NCBI GenBank assembly: GCA_964494205.1
Contig: CAZBRD010000001.1
Span: 248,001 to 312,000, forward strand
Reading direction: 5' to 3'
DNA length: 64,000 nucleotides
DNA from: JBBTCX01 sp964494205
Lineage (GTDB): Bacteria; Planctomycetota; Phycisphaerae; UBA1845
A program made the translations under genes and the position numbers. Below the pieces are notes generated by a model. That model saw nothing but the letters and a program-made list of their open reading frames with translations. It made no database searches and was not told where the DNA came from. Shown here piece by piece: positions 52,431 through 59,886 of this stretch (within the stretch, counting starts at the first letter, position 1; each line of letters starts with the position of its first letter).

Positions 52431-53012
52431 ATGAGACGATCACGAAATACCCCTAAAACACGGCGTCAACTCAATTCGCAGAGGCTCTTACTGCTCGTGC
52501 TGGTACTATTTCTTCTGCTGCCATTCGGCTGCACAACCAGCGGTCCCGGCCAGCCGCAAGACCAAGAAACCGGCTCGCCCGTGCCGCAGGAACTGCAAGG
52601 GAACTGGCAATCGATTCTCACCTACATCCCAGCCTATTACACCGGCGTGGTAGCCAACGATGATTTCGGCGGCACGCTGGGCATCTTTTTCTACTTCTAT
52701 CCCGATGGACGCTATCAATACGACTTGAACACAATCCTCACCTACTTCGGCGGCAACTGCTTTCGCAATACCTCATGGACAGAGACCGGCACGCTCGATA
52801 TCGATGGCGCGCAGTGGACGCTGTCACCGAACCACGCCTCTTACACTCAGTTGGACTCCTGCGGCGAAGCAGAGTTCATCGACCCGGCTGCAGCCGTAGA
52901 GGCGACCGTCACAGTAACACCCGACGAGGACGAAACCGGCTGGCCGCTGCTGCGAATAGTTCTGCCCAACGGTGATGAGTTGATTTTGGAACGCTGTCGC
53001 GATTGCGAATGA
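52431..53012 (+). CDS. Lipoprotein of unknown function
   Basis: The protein has 193 residues from ATG 52431 (a GTG one codon earlier is possible), 31 bases after the RCC1 gene. A basic N-region, hydrophobic core (LLLLVLVLFLLLPFGC) and lipobox predict a membrane-anchored lipoprotein. The mature domain is beta-rich (LQGNWQSILTYIPAYY; FFYFYPDGRYQYDLNTILTY; GTLDIDGAQWTLSPN), which recalls lipocalin-like folds. Four Cys may form disulphides. No family assigned. The operon context suggests it works with the RCC1 protein at the cell surface. Confidence 0.8.
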   Translation: MRRSRNTPKTRRQLNSQRLLLLVLVLFLLLPFGCTTSGPGQPQDQETGSPVPQELQGNWQSILTYIPAYYTGVVANDDFGGTLGIFFYFYPDGRYQYDLNTILTYFGGNCFRNTSWTETGTLDIDGAQWTLSPNHASYTQLDSCGEAEFIDPAAAVEATVTVTPDEDETGWPLLRIVLPNGDELILERCRDCE

Positions 53013-53054
53013 GCTGTGTAGGGCAGTTTCTCCGAACCCACGTTTTTCACGTTT

Positions 53055-53157
53055 CCCTTGGCGGCTTTGCGCCTTTGCGTGAGACGATCTTTCCAGCCTC
53101 ATGCTCGTGCGAGAATCCCTTCTCGCACGCACCTCTGCGGGAATCCTTATCCCGCAG
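53055..53157. repeat. Dispersed repeat of the SRKGAKAQ type with two tandem hairpins
   Basis: The stretch near 53055-53085 (CTTGGCGGCTTTGCGCCTTT) is the nucleotide form of a common environmental repeat whose reverse translation reads HAKAQSRQGKREK. It is followed by CGTGCGAGAA/TTCTCGCACG (53106-53129) and CTGCGGGA/TCCCGCAG (53135-53157) hairpins. Confidence 0.6.
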
Positions 53158-53174
53158 CCTGCCACAAATGCAAG

Positions 53175-53600
53175 TCAGTTCTTCGGTCCGACTGCTGCGT
53201 CACCCGACTCTCTAGGCTCCCCTCTTTCTCGCAGTGCACCACGATACCATTTCGTGTAGCGCCACGTGCGTACGCCCGTCTTAAGAATGGCTACGCTGGC
53301 AGTTAGGCTCAGCCCCCAGAACGCTACACTGACGATGCTGCTGATGATACTCTTGCCGGCAACCAAATTCTGGATCGACGGGACGATTCGATCGAAAGTG
53401 ATACCTAACAACATCCCAATTGCCAAGAGGATCGTCACCGAACAAAACGCAAGATTCGCAGGTACCTCTGCCACCTCGCTGCAAGCATTGCATTGGCGCC
53501 ATCCGCGCACAGTGTAATCGCACTCCGGCCACTGTTTACGTTTAAGTGGCAGCAATTGCCCCTTCCAGCAATGCGGGCAGACATATTCGCTGCTGCTCAT
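53175..53600 (-). CDS. Small membrane protein with N-terminal zinc ribbon
   Basis: The 141-residue protein starts at ATG 53600 (GGAG 8-9 bases upstream). CPHC (about residue 8) and CNAC (about 37) form a four-Cys zinc ribbon, with a partial Cys near CDY. Two membrane helices follow (FCSVTILLAIGMLLGITF; SIVSVAFWGLSLTASVAIL) and a basic Arg/Lys cytoplasmic tail. It belongs to the diffuse group of zinc-ribbon membrane proteins common in planctomycetes, without a known role. A hairpin of REP family 2 lies just upstream. Confidence 0.75.
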   Translation of the reverse strand: MSSSEYVCPHCWKGQLLPLKRKQWPECDYTVRGWRQCNACSEVAEVPANLAFCSVTILLAIGMLLGITFDRIVPSIQNLVAGKSIISSIVSVAFWGLSLTASVAILKTGVRTWRYTKWYRGALRERGEPRESGDAAVGPKN

Positions 53601-53628
53601 AGGTCGGTCTCCGGGCAAGGCAGAGTAG

Positions 53629-53653
53629 GGTGGGTTCTCTGAACCCACCTTTT
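53629..53653. repeat. REP/terminator-like hairpin, family 2
   Basis: GGTGGGTTC, loop TCT, GAACCCACC, then TTTT. The stem base and T-run match the copy at 46982-47006; only the last stem pairs and the loop differ. Confidence 0.7.
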
Positions 53654-54079
53654 GTCACTTTCGTGAGGTGTGCGTCACGGTTGATTTTTTGAGCAATCAC
53701 CCTGCACGTTATTAAAGCAGCGTTCCCGTGCCGCGCCAAAGACAATGGTGCCGGTAGCGCCGTCGATCAAACGGAGAAACCGAATGGCCAGGCCACTCTT
53801 CACCCCTAACCTCGCGATTCGCCACAACTCGATCTTTTGCCAATCCTCGATTAATTCGAAATCACCCACAGCCAAAAATCTGCGCGAGATGATATTTTCC
53901 GCGACAACAAACCCCATTTTCACGCCCCAAATCCACGAATTCCCTGCGCCGCGCAGGTTCGCGCAGAAAAACACCCTCGTTTTCATCATCAAAAACTCGG
54001 TCGTGCAACATCGCGCTCGAATCGCGCTGCGCGGTGAACCAGTCGCCCACCACCAACGCCATGCTAAAATCCTCGGTGT
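53654..54079. other. Intergenic region, possibly a decayed minus-strand gene
   Basis: Two adjacent minus-strand frames, about 53690-53870 and 53862-54062, each look protein-like (FELIEDWQKIELWRIARLGV; DDENEGVFLREPARRREFVD) but lie in different phases. One frameshifted small gene is possible. I do not list a CDS because no family or ribosome site supports it. Confidence 0.3.
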
Positions 54080-54790
54080 ATGAATGACGTCAAAGCTTCT
54101 AGCCAACTTCTCGAATGGCGCGACGGCGTGGCCTATTTCCACGGCGTGCGTGTCGATCACCGTATCGCGCACATCGCGGGCCGCGACTTCAAACTCGCCG
54201 TCCTCAAAGACGCGGCCGAGCTACTCGACCTGCCGCACTTCGAGAAACTCTTTGTCGAAACCGACCGATTACCCTATGGCCTCGAACTCTGGCCAGCGTC
54301 GCAGATACTTTCTGAGCTGATTCTAAAAGGTGAGCCAGGCCAGGGAAGGAATGCTATCGAAATCGGTTGTGGTCTCGGGCTGGTCGGCATCGCCGCAACG
54401 GTCGCGGGGTGGCACGTTCGCGCAACGGACATCGACCCAATGGCCCTCGACTTCGCCCGCATGAACGGTGAACTGAACGACGTCACAGTGGCCGAATGGG
54501 GCGAGCTTGATTGGCGTAACCCGCCTACAGATCGCAAATATGAGCGGGTGTTAGGGGCCGACATTCTTTACGAACTCGTACACCACGCGCCAATTCTCTC
54601 GTGCGTTAAGCAACTGCTCGCACCGGGCGGCCTCGCAATGATCTCAGATCCGCACCGCGGCGTGGCGGATCGTGTGGCAGACATGGCCAAAGCAGCCGGT
54701 TTCGATGTGCAGATCGTTTTGGGCGAAGCACCGAACCACCTGGGGCAGACAATCAAAGGTCGCGTGTTCGTATTGCGGCTGCCTGAATAA
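54080..54790 (+). CDS. Class I methyltransferase of the lysine/nicotinamide methyltransferase-16 type
   Basis: The 236-residue protein carries the hallmark of the Methyltransf_16 group, PYGLELWPASQILSELIL, directly before motif I (AIEIGCGLGLVGIAATVAGW), then RATDIDPMALDFARMNGELN and a DxxY-like post motif (LGADILYELVHHAP). Family members methylate protein Lys residues or small molecules. The substrate is unknown. It begins at ATG 54080, with no strong ribosome site, and ends convergently with the flavin reductase gene. Confidence 0.85.
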   Translation: MNDVKASSQLLEWRDGVAYFHGVRVDHRIAHIAGRDFKLAVLKDAAELLDLPHFEKLFVETDRLPYGLELWPASQILSELILKGEPGQGRNAIEIGCGLGLVGIAATVAGWHVRATDIDPMALDFARMNGELNDVTVAEWGELDWRNPPTDRKYERVLGADILYELVHHAPILSCVKQLLAPGGLAMISDPHRGVADRVADMAKAAGFDVQIVLGEAPNHLGQTIKGRVFVLRLPE

Positions 54791-54836
54791 GAATGCCAAC
54801 AGGTGACACAAAAAATAAGCGAAGCGGGGTTAATCG

Positions 54837-55529
54837 CTACTTTCCCGTCGGCTTGGGCAACGTGAAGCGATCGCGGATGGTCGAGTAATCCTCGGCCCCG
54901 AGTCGGCCAACAAGGTCAATCTTATTCACGTCCACCGTGCCATCGGAGAGATAGTGGCTGTCGGCGATATGGAAGCACAGAATCTCGCCGATGCAGATGT
55001 TGGCGGAAAGTGGGCCGTCGCCGACGGGAACGATTTGAAGCAGCTTGCACTCGAGATGAACCGGCGACTCTGCCACTCGCGGCGGTTTGATAAATCGACT
55101 CGGCAACGGCGTAAATCCAACAGCCTCGAATTCGTTGACCTCGGGCGGATACGCATAGGAGGCTTCGTTCATCGCCTCTTTGATGGAATAGGGTACGACA
55201 TTTACCACGAACTCCGGGACCGCACGCAGATTGATGATGGTATCTTTCGAAGTGCCGTCGGCCTTGGTGCACGGTGAGAAGATGACCGCAGGCGGGTTTG
55301 AGCCCACGCCGTTGAAAAACGAGAACGGCGCTAGATTCGGGATGCCATCGGCTGACACCGTCGAGACGAAGGCGATCGGTCGAGGCAGCACGGCTGACAG
55401 CAACGTCTTGAAATTGTCGCGCTTGGCTCGCTCAGCCGTGACGACAGTTTGAAAAGTCGGATAGGGTTGCATGCCGGAAGAGTCATTCCCCTGCTCGCGC
55501 AGGGGGCTCGGTTCAGAAACAAGAGGCAT
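54837..55529 (-). CDS. Flavin reductase family protein
   Basis: The 230-residue protein matches the split-beta-barrel flavin reductase/flavoredoxin family (pfam01613): LPRPIAFVSTVSADGIPNLA, PFSFFNGVGSNPPAVIFS, KDTIINLRAVPEFVVNVV and a C-terminal HLECKLLQIVPVGDGPLSAN. FMN binding through the Ser/Thr and backbone contacts of the FSFFN region is expected; it would reduce flavin or act as an FMN oxidoreductase. Its ATG lies only 6 bases after the stop of the upstream thioredoxin gene, so the two are cotranscribed and translation may be coupled. Confidence 0.88.
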   Translation of the reverse strand: MPLVSEPSPLREQGNDSSGMQPYPTFQTVVTAERAKRDNFKTLLSAVLPRPIAFVSTVSADGIPNLAPFSFFNGVGSNPPAVIFSPCTKADGTSKDTIINLRAVPEFVVNVVPYSIKEAMNEASYAYPPEVNEFEAVGFTPLPSRFIKPPRVAESPVHLECKLLQIVPVGDGPLSANICIGEILCFHIADSHYLSDGTVDVNKIDLVGRLGAEDYSTIRDRFTLPKPTGK

Positions 55530-55535
55530 GGCGGA

Positions 55536-56594
55536 TCAGTTCACCGAACCCTGCAACTGCTTGCACTTCTGGTAGTAGTCGAGCAGCTTCTGGGCCATGT
55601 CCTTGTCCTCGCCGTTCGCGAGTGCGACCGCTTCTGTTTGGACACTGATCGCGCGATCCATGGCCCCGATCTGGTACAGCACCCGTGCATAGATCACAGT
55701 GGCTTCCATTTCCTTGGGTGACGCTGCTTCGTATCCGCCCCTGGCTGCCTGCAACGCGAGGTCGGGTGTTTCTGTCATCAGCGTATCGCGGCCGCTGATG
55801 GTGAGAGCCAATCGTGACATGACCTTGGCGCTGGATCGGTTCTGGTCGACGTGCGACTCAAACCAGGTACGGAATGTCTTCACGTCTTTTTGCTCTTCGA
55901 CATACACGCGGCTCAGGGCATCGAGCGCCAGTTCATTGGCAGGATCGAGCTTGAGCACATCCTTCAAACCCGTGACGACGATGTCCCACTTGCCGAGCCG
56001 GAATGCCGGGGCGAGGGCTTCAAACCGCTTGTTAACTTCGGCTTCGAGTTTCGCGGAGTTTGCGTCGTACGTGCCTTTCACGGCGGCGTCGATCACTTGC
56101 CCCAATTCATCATCCAGCGGGCTGCCCGTCCAGATGATCTTCCCGTCTTTCCCAACAAGGAAGCAGTGCGGAATGCCCGACTCGCCGGCAGCCTCCATGT
56201 AGCGCTCGTAGGTCTTGCCCTTCTTGTCGATGGCGATCGTGTAGGTCAGAGCTTTGCCCTGACTCTTGACGAACTTGCGGATGGCGTCGGGCGTGTTGCC
56301 GCGATTATCAGGGTCCGTCACGCCAATGATCGTGAGGTTGTCCTTGTACTTGTCCTGAATCTCGCTGAGCTTGGGCACGCTGGCTTTGCACGGTGGACAC
56401 CATGTCGCCCAGAACTCGACGAGGTGAAGTTTCTTCGAAGCGTCGGTCGACAACTCGACCTTGGCACCTTGCACCCACTCTTCGATGTCCAGAGCAGGGG
56501 CTGGCATGCCGACGCTGAGCCTTTCAGCGTGGGCGAAGCCGACTAGTCCGTAACTGGCTGTAAGAAAAGCGGTTAAGAGGGTCTTGCGCTGCAT
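55536..56594 (-). CDS. Exported TlpA-like thioredoxin-fold protein with TPR-like tail
   Basis: The 352-residue protein starts at ATG 56594, nine bases from GGGAG (an ATG two codons earlier is closer to it). It has a signal peptide ending AHAE, then a thioredoxin domain: FWATWCPPCK (Cys66, Cys69), GIPHCFLVGKDG with the cis-Pro region, and GSPLDDELGQVI. TlpA/ResA-type proteins reduce disulphides in the periplasm. From about residue 185 a helical region (LEAEVNKRFEALAPAFRLGK ... EATVIYARVLYQIGAMDRAI) resembles TPR repeats and may bind partners. It precedes the flavin reductase gene by six bases. Confidence 0.88.
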   Translation of the reverse strand: MQRKTLLTAFLTASYGLVGFAHAERLSVGMPAPALDIEEWVQGAKVELSTDASKKLHLVEFWATWCPPCKASVPKLSEIQDKYKDNLTIIGVTDPDNRGNTPDAIRKFVKSQGKALTYTIAIDKKGKTYERYMEAAGESGIPHCFLVGKDGKIIWTGSPLDDELGQVIDAAVKGTYDANSAKLEAEVNKRFEALAPAFRLGKWDIVVTGLKDVLKLDPANELALDALSRVYVEEQKDVKTFRTWFESHVDQNRSSAKVMSRLALTISGRDTLMTETPDLALQAARGGYEAASPKEMEATVIYARVLYQIGAMDRAISVQTEAVALANGEDKDMAQKLLDYYQKCKQLQGSVN

Positions 56595-56919
56595 TCTCAT
56601 TTTCTCCCAAACGTCCCCTCGAAATCAAAAGGAACAGTATATCACAGGATTCGTACTCGAAAAGCAATACCGATTCATCGGCTGATCGCGTGTTACGTAG
56701 TCATTCCATTGCATTCATGTGGTTGCTTGTGCGTCTTTAGTAACTGTAGGCGCGTCATAGCCGGTGTTTATCCCGGACCTAACAACGATTGCCGAGCAAC
56801 ATGCATCTTTGTACACAAGCGGACTGGCGCGCGACGCAGCCGGATAGGGTTTGAGTTTCGCAATCGCAAGGCGAGAATCTCGGTGCGAAAATCGTGATCT
56901 GGCAGCGACAGGAGGCCTC
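56595..56919. other. Divergent promoter region
   Basis: No gene is supported between the TlpA-like gene and the methyltransferase; open frames here lack ribosome sites and similarity. Both promoters should lie within it. Confidence 0.5.
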
Positions 56920-57735
56920 ATGGCGGGTGAAAAGGAATATGTTCTGGGGACCGACGCCGATGAACTGGCGCGGTTGGGTTTTCAGCATCGGCTGTGGAGC
57001 GAGCAGGCGTATGCACTCTGGGAGCGGGCTGGTTTTCGGCCCGGGCAGACGATTCTCGACGTGGGGTGTGGACCTGGGTTCGCGACGCTCGATCTGGCGC
57101 AATTAATTGGTAACACGGGTCGCGTTATCGGCGTGGATGCGTCGGATCGGTTCATCGGTTATTTGAAATCTCAAATCACGGCACGAGGCATGACCAATGT
57201 TGATGTACGAGTTGGCGACGTGCAAAAGCTCGAATTGCCGCCGGCGAGCGTCGACGCTGCCTACGCGCGATGGGTGATGTGTTTCGTGCCCGATCCCGAT
57301 GCGGTGGTGGCCGGTGTCGCGCGAGCGCTCAAACCGGGCGGCGTGTTCACCATTCAGGATTATTTCAACTACACAGCCATCAGCCTCGCTCCGAAGAGTG
57401 CAGCGTTCGATCGCGTGATTGCGGCTGTCAGCAAGAGCTGGAAGCAACATGGCGGGGATGATGACATCGTTGGCCGACTGCCGGCAATCCTTGCAAACAA
57501 TGGTTTCACCGTGCGCGAGATCAAGCCGATCCTCCGCGTCGGCAGGCCGGGTGACATCGTGTGGCATTGGCCGACAACATTCTTCAGGAACTACATTCCC
57601 AAATTGGTCGAAATGGGATTTCTTACCAAGGATGACCAGCGAGCGTACGACGAGGAATGGGAAACACGAACGCGCGATCCGAATTCGTTTTTCATGACGC
57701 CGCCGGTGTGGGATGTGGTGGCGGAGAAGTCTTGA
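56920..57735 (+). CDS. Class I SAM-dependent methyltransferase (UbiE/Methyltransf_11 type)
   Basis: The 271-residue protein starts at ATG 56920, five bases after AGGAGG; the frame upstream is open but unsupported. Motif I is ILDVGCGPGFATLDLAQLIG (about 45-64), followed by GRVIGVDASDRFIGYLK, VRVGDVQKLELPPASVD, AYARWVMCFVPDPDAV and LKPGGVFTIQDYFNY, the full canonical order. The substrate-binding C-terminal part (WHWPTTFFRNYIPKLVEMGF) is unique. Likely a small-molecule methyltransferase; substrate not deducible. Confidence 0.9.
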   Translation: MAGEKEYVLGTDADELARLGFQHRLWSEQAYALWERAGFRPGQTILDVGCGPGFATLDLAQLIGNTGRVIGVDASDRFIGYLKSQITARGMTNVDVRVGDVQKLELPPASVDAAYARWVMCFVPDPDAVVAGVARALKPGGVFTIQDYFNYTAISLAPKSAAFDRVIAAVSKSWKQHGGDDDIVGRLPAILANNGFTVREIKPILRVGRPGDIVWHWPTTFFRNYIPKLVEMGFLTKDDQRAYDEEWETRTRDPNSFFMTPPVWDVVAEKS

Positions 57736-57889
57736 TTGCACATCGAGTCTACCTTTAGAAGTCGTCACTTCTGGTTCTACAAAGAGCTGCTCAAGTATCG
57801 CAGCTTCCGGATCAAGTTCATCAACTGTTCTACATTTTTCCTCCGTCATTTTGCCTTGAACGGGGTAGTTACGAATAGGAGGCTCCTAA

Positions 57890-59752
57890 ATGCACACACT
57901 CCGCTTCTTTCTATTGATCGTGATCTTGTTCCATCTAGTTGGGGGAACGTATGAATACGTCAAGGGTTCAGACTGTAATAGCAATGGTGTTGAAGATTTA
58001 TGCGACATCGATTGTGGAGCCGCAGGAGGCTCATGCGATATCAACGGTTGCGGGATGAGTGATGATTGCAACTTGAACTTGCGCCCCGATGAATGTGATC
58101 AATATCAGCCGTTTCACTCAAGTCTGCTGGCAATCGATGTAAGTGCGACCGATTTCGTTGTTTCACAGCCGCCATTTCCGGATGGGTTTCTGGGGGCGGA
58201 AGGCGATCTTGTTCATGTGTCGCCAACAGGTGTGCCAACCATAATTGGCGACGGATTGAATATCAACAACCTTGAATTCGCGCCGCCCGAGTTCACAGGA
58301 ACGGCCACGCTCCTGGGCGCTCAATCGACAACCGGTGATATCAGGCGCCTTGAGCCCAACGGCGATAGCTCGTTGTTTGCGCGTTTACAAGAATCCCAAG
58401 TATTCGAGTTGGTTTATGTCCCCTTTGCAACTGGTGGTCCGGCGGCTGGGAAAATCCTCGCTGGTTCGTGTCCGTCGGAAAATGAATCTGGTGCACCACT
58501 GGGCCGTCTCAGTGTGGTCGATGCCAGCGGCAACGTTACCACACTTCGCGACCTACCTTTCTGTCCCTACGATCTCATGCTTGTCGGCGACAACTTCGGC
58601 TCATACTCACATCACGTATTTATAACGTCCGTATTTGAAACGCGCATCGTCTTCATGGATCTGCTAACGCTGGAACTTGGGACATACACGGAGGTCATCA
58701 GCGATGCTGATTCGAGCAACGGGGGCGGTTTCTGGCGGATGGAAATTTCGCCTGTCGGGTGGGGGGCCTTTCTCTCTCCGTCGTCCGTTGACGAGCGCGT
58801 TCTGCTGGTTGCTCATACGTTCGATCTCGACCTCGGCACCATCCATATTTTTGCAGCGAATGGACGGCGGCTCGGTCGATTGAACAGCGAATCGCCCTAC
58901 TATTGGGAGCATGTTCGGCCACGAGCGCCGGTGTTCACAGGGGACGGCGTAATGTTTGTCGGTGTCAATTCGAACCACGACTCTATCGATACGTTGCGTT
59001 TCGCGTCATTTGATGGGTTCATCATCGGTGATTGTAATGGCAACGACCATCCCGATGATTGTGATTTGGAAGCTGGAGCACTCGATTGTAACCACAATGG
59101 CATCATCGAATCCTGCGAATACCTCGTTGATTGTAACGGTAACCTCGTTCAAGACACATGCGATATTTGGCTGGGGGATTCGCCCGATTCCGATGACGAC
59201 GGCATTCCTAATGAGTGCGAAGTTTCAATCGTGGCCAGTGACCCGCCCGATGGCAGCATCGATGCACGCCAGCCGTTTCGCCCCGATGGAACAGGATCGG
59301 CGATGGGATGGCGTGACATCCTGTTGAGTGTTGATGGTGAAACCTGTTGCGGCGAAATTACCCTTGAAGACTTCGAGATTTCGCAGGAAGGTGGCGTCTT
59401 GTCGCCGCCTACACCGGTATTCTTTGATCCAGTGACTTCGTCGACGGGGCGAATATTTCTGAGTCGCCCGATCGAACCGGGGGCGTGGACTACCATCACC
59501 CTCCGCGGAAGCATGACATCGGTGCGTCTTGGCTTTCTTCCCGGCGACGTGAACGCTGATCGAGTCGTCGGAGCAGCCGACATTCTCGCGCTGATTGATT
59601 CACTTCAAGGCTTGGGAACACCCCCACCGACCTTTCAAACGGATGTCAATCGCAGTCATGCTTCCGAACCCTCGGACATATTGCGGTTAATCGACTTGCT
59701 GAACGGGGCGGATGCGTTTCCGACTTATCTGGGAGCAACGCTTCCGGATTGA
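57890..59752 (+). CDS. Exported protein with DCN repeats, propeller-like middle and dockerin C-terminus
   Basis: The 620-residue protein starts at ATG 57890 behind AGGAGG and has a signal peptide (FFLLIVILFHLVGG). Residues about 28-70 and 385-440 are DCNxNG/DCDI calcium repeats. Between them lies a beta-rich domain resembling a PEP-CTERM/propeller-type protein (LLAIDVSATDFVV, GRLSVVDASGNVTTL, SSVDERVLLVAHTFDLDLG). A Big-like domain (VASDPPDGSIDARQPFRPDG) precedes a good type I dockerin pair: NADRVVGAADILALIDSL and NRSHASEPSDILRLIDLL. Dockerins bind cohesins, but no cohesin is visible here, so anchoring or calcium stabilisation is inferred. Substrate unknown. Confidence 0.85.
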   Translation: MHTLRFFLLIVILFHLVGGTYEYVKGSDCNSNGVEDLCDIDCGAAGGSCDINGCGMSDDCNLNLRPDECDQYQPFHSSLLAIDVSATDFVVSQPPFPDGFLGAEGDLVHVSPTGVPTIIGDGLNINNLEFAPPEFTGTATLLGAQSTTGDIRRLEPNGDSSLFARLQESQVFELVYVPFATGGPAAGKILAGSCPSENESGAPLGRLSVVDASGNVTTLRDLPFCPYDLMLVGDNFGSYSHHVFITSVFETRIVFMDLLTLELGTYTEVISDADSSNGGGFWRMEISPVGWGAFLSPSSVDERVLLVAHTFDLDLGTIHIFAANGRRLGRLNSESPYYWEHVRPRAPVFTGDGVMFVGVNSNHDSIDTLRFASFDGFIIGDCNGNDHPDDCDLEAGALDCNHNGIIESCEYLVDCNGNLVQDTCDIWLGDSPDSDDDGIPNECEVSIVASDPPDGSIDARQPFRPDGTGSAMGWRDILLSVDGETCCGEITLEDFEISQEGGVLSPPTPVFFDPVTSSTGRIFLSRPIEPGAWTTITLRGSMTSVRLGFLPGDVNADRVVGAADILALIDSLQGLGTPPPTFQTDVNRSHASEPSDILRLIDLLNGADAFPTYLGATLPD

Positions 59753-59886
59753 GTCGGTCCAAGGACTTGCCCTATACGTCGATTCGCCTTGTACCATGCA
59801 TAGTTCACTGCATTTGACCGCGCCCACCGCAAGGTTATCATCGCTGTTTGATACGAATTGATGCACTTTTCACAAGGAACATCATC

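Noticed and set aside
53675..54172. 165-residue minus-strand frame
   Set aside because: Only part of it looks protein-like, and the other part is better in a different phase; without a homologue I cannot tell a frameshifted gene from chance.
57874..57892. Self-complementary ribosome site AGGAGGCTCCT before the gene at 57890
   Set aside because: The loop would be too short for a stable hairpin, so translational control is not supported.
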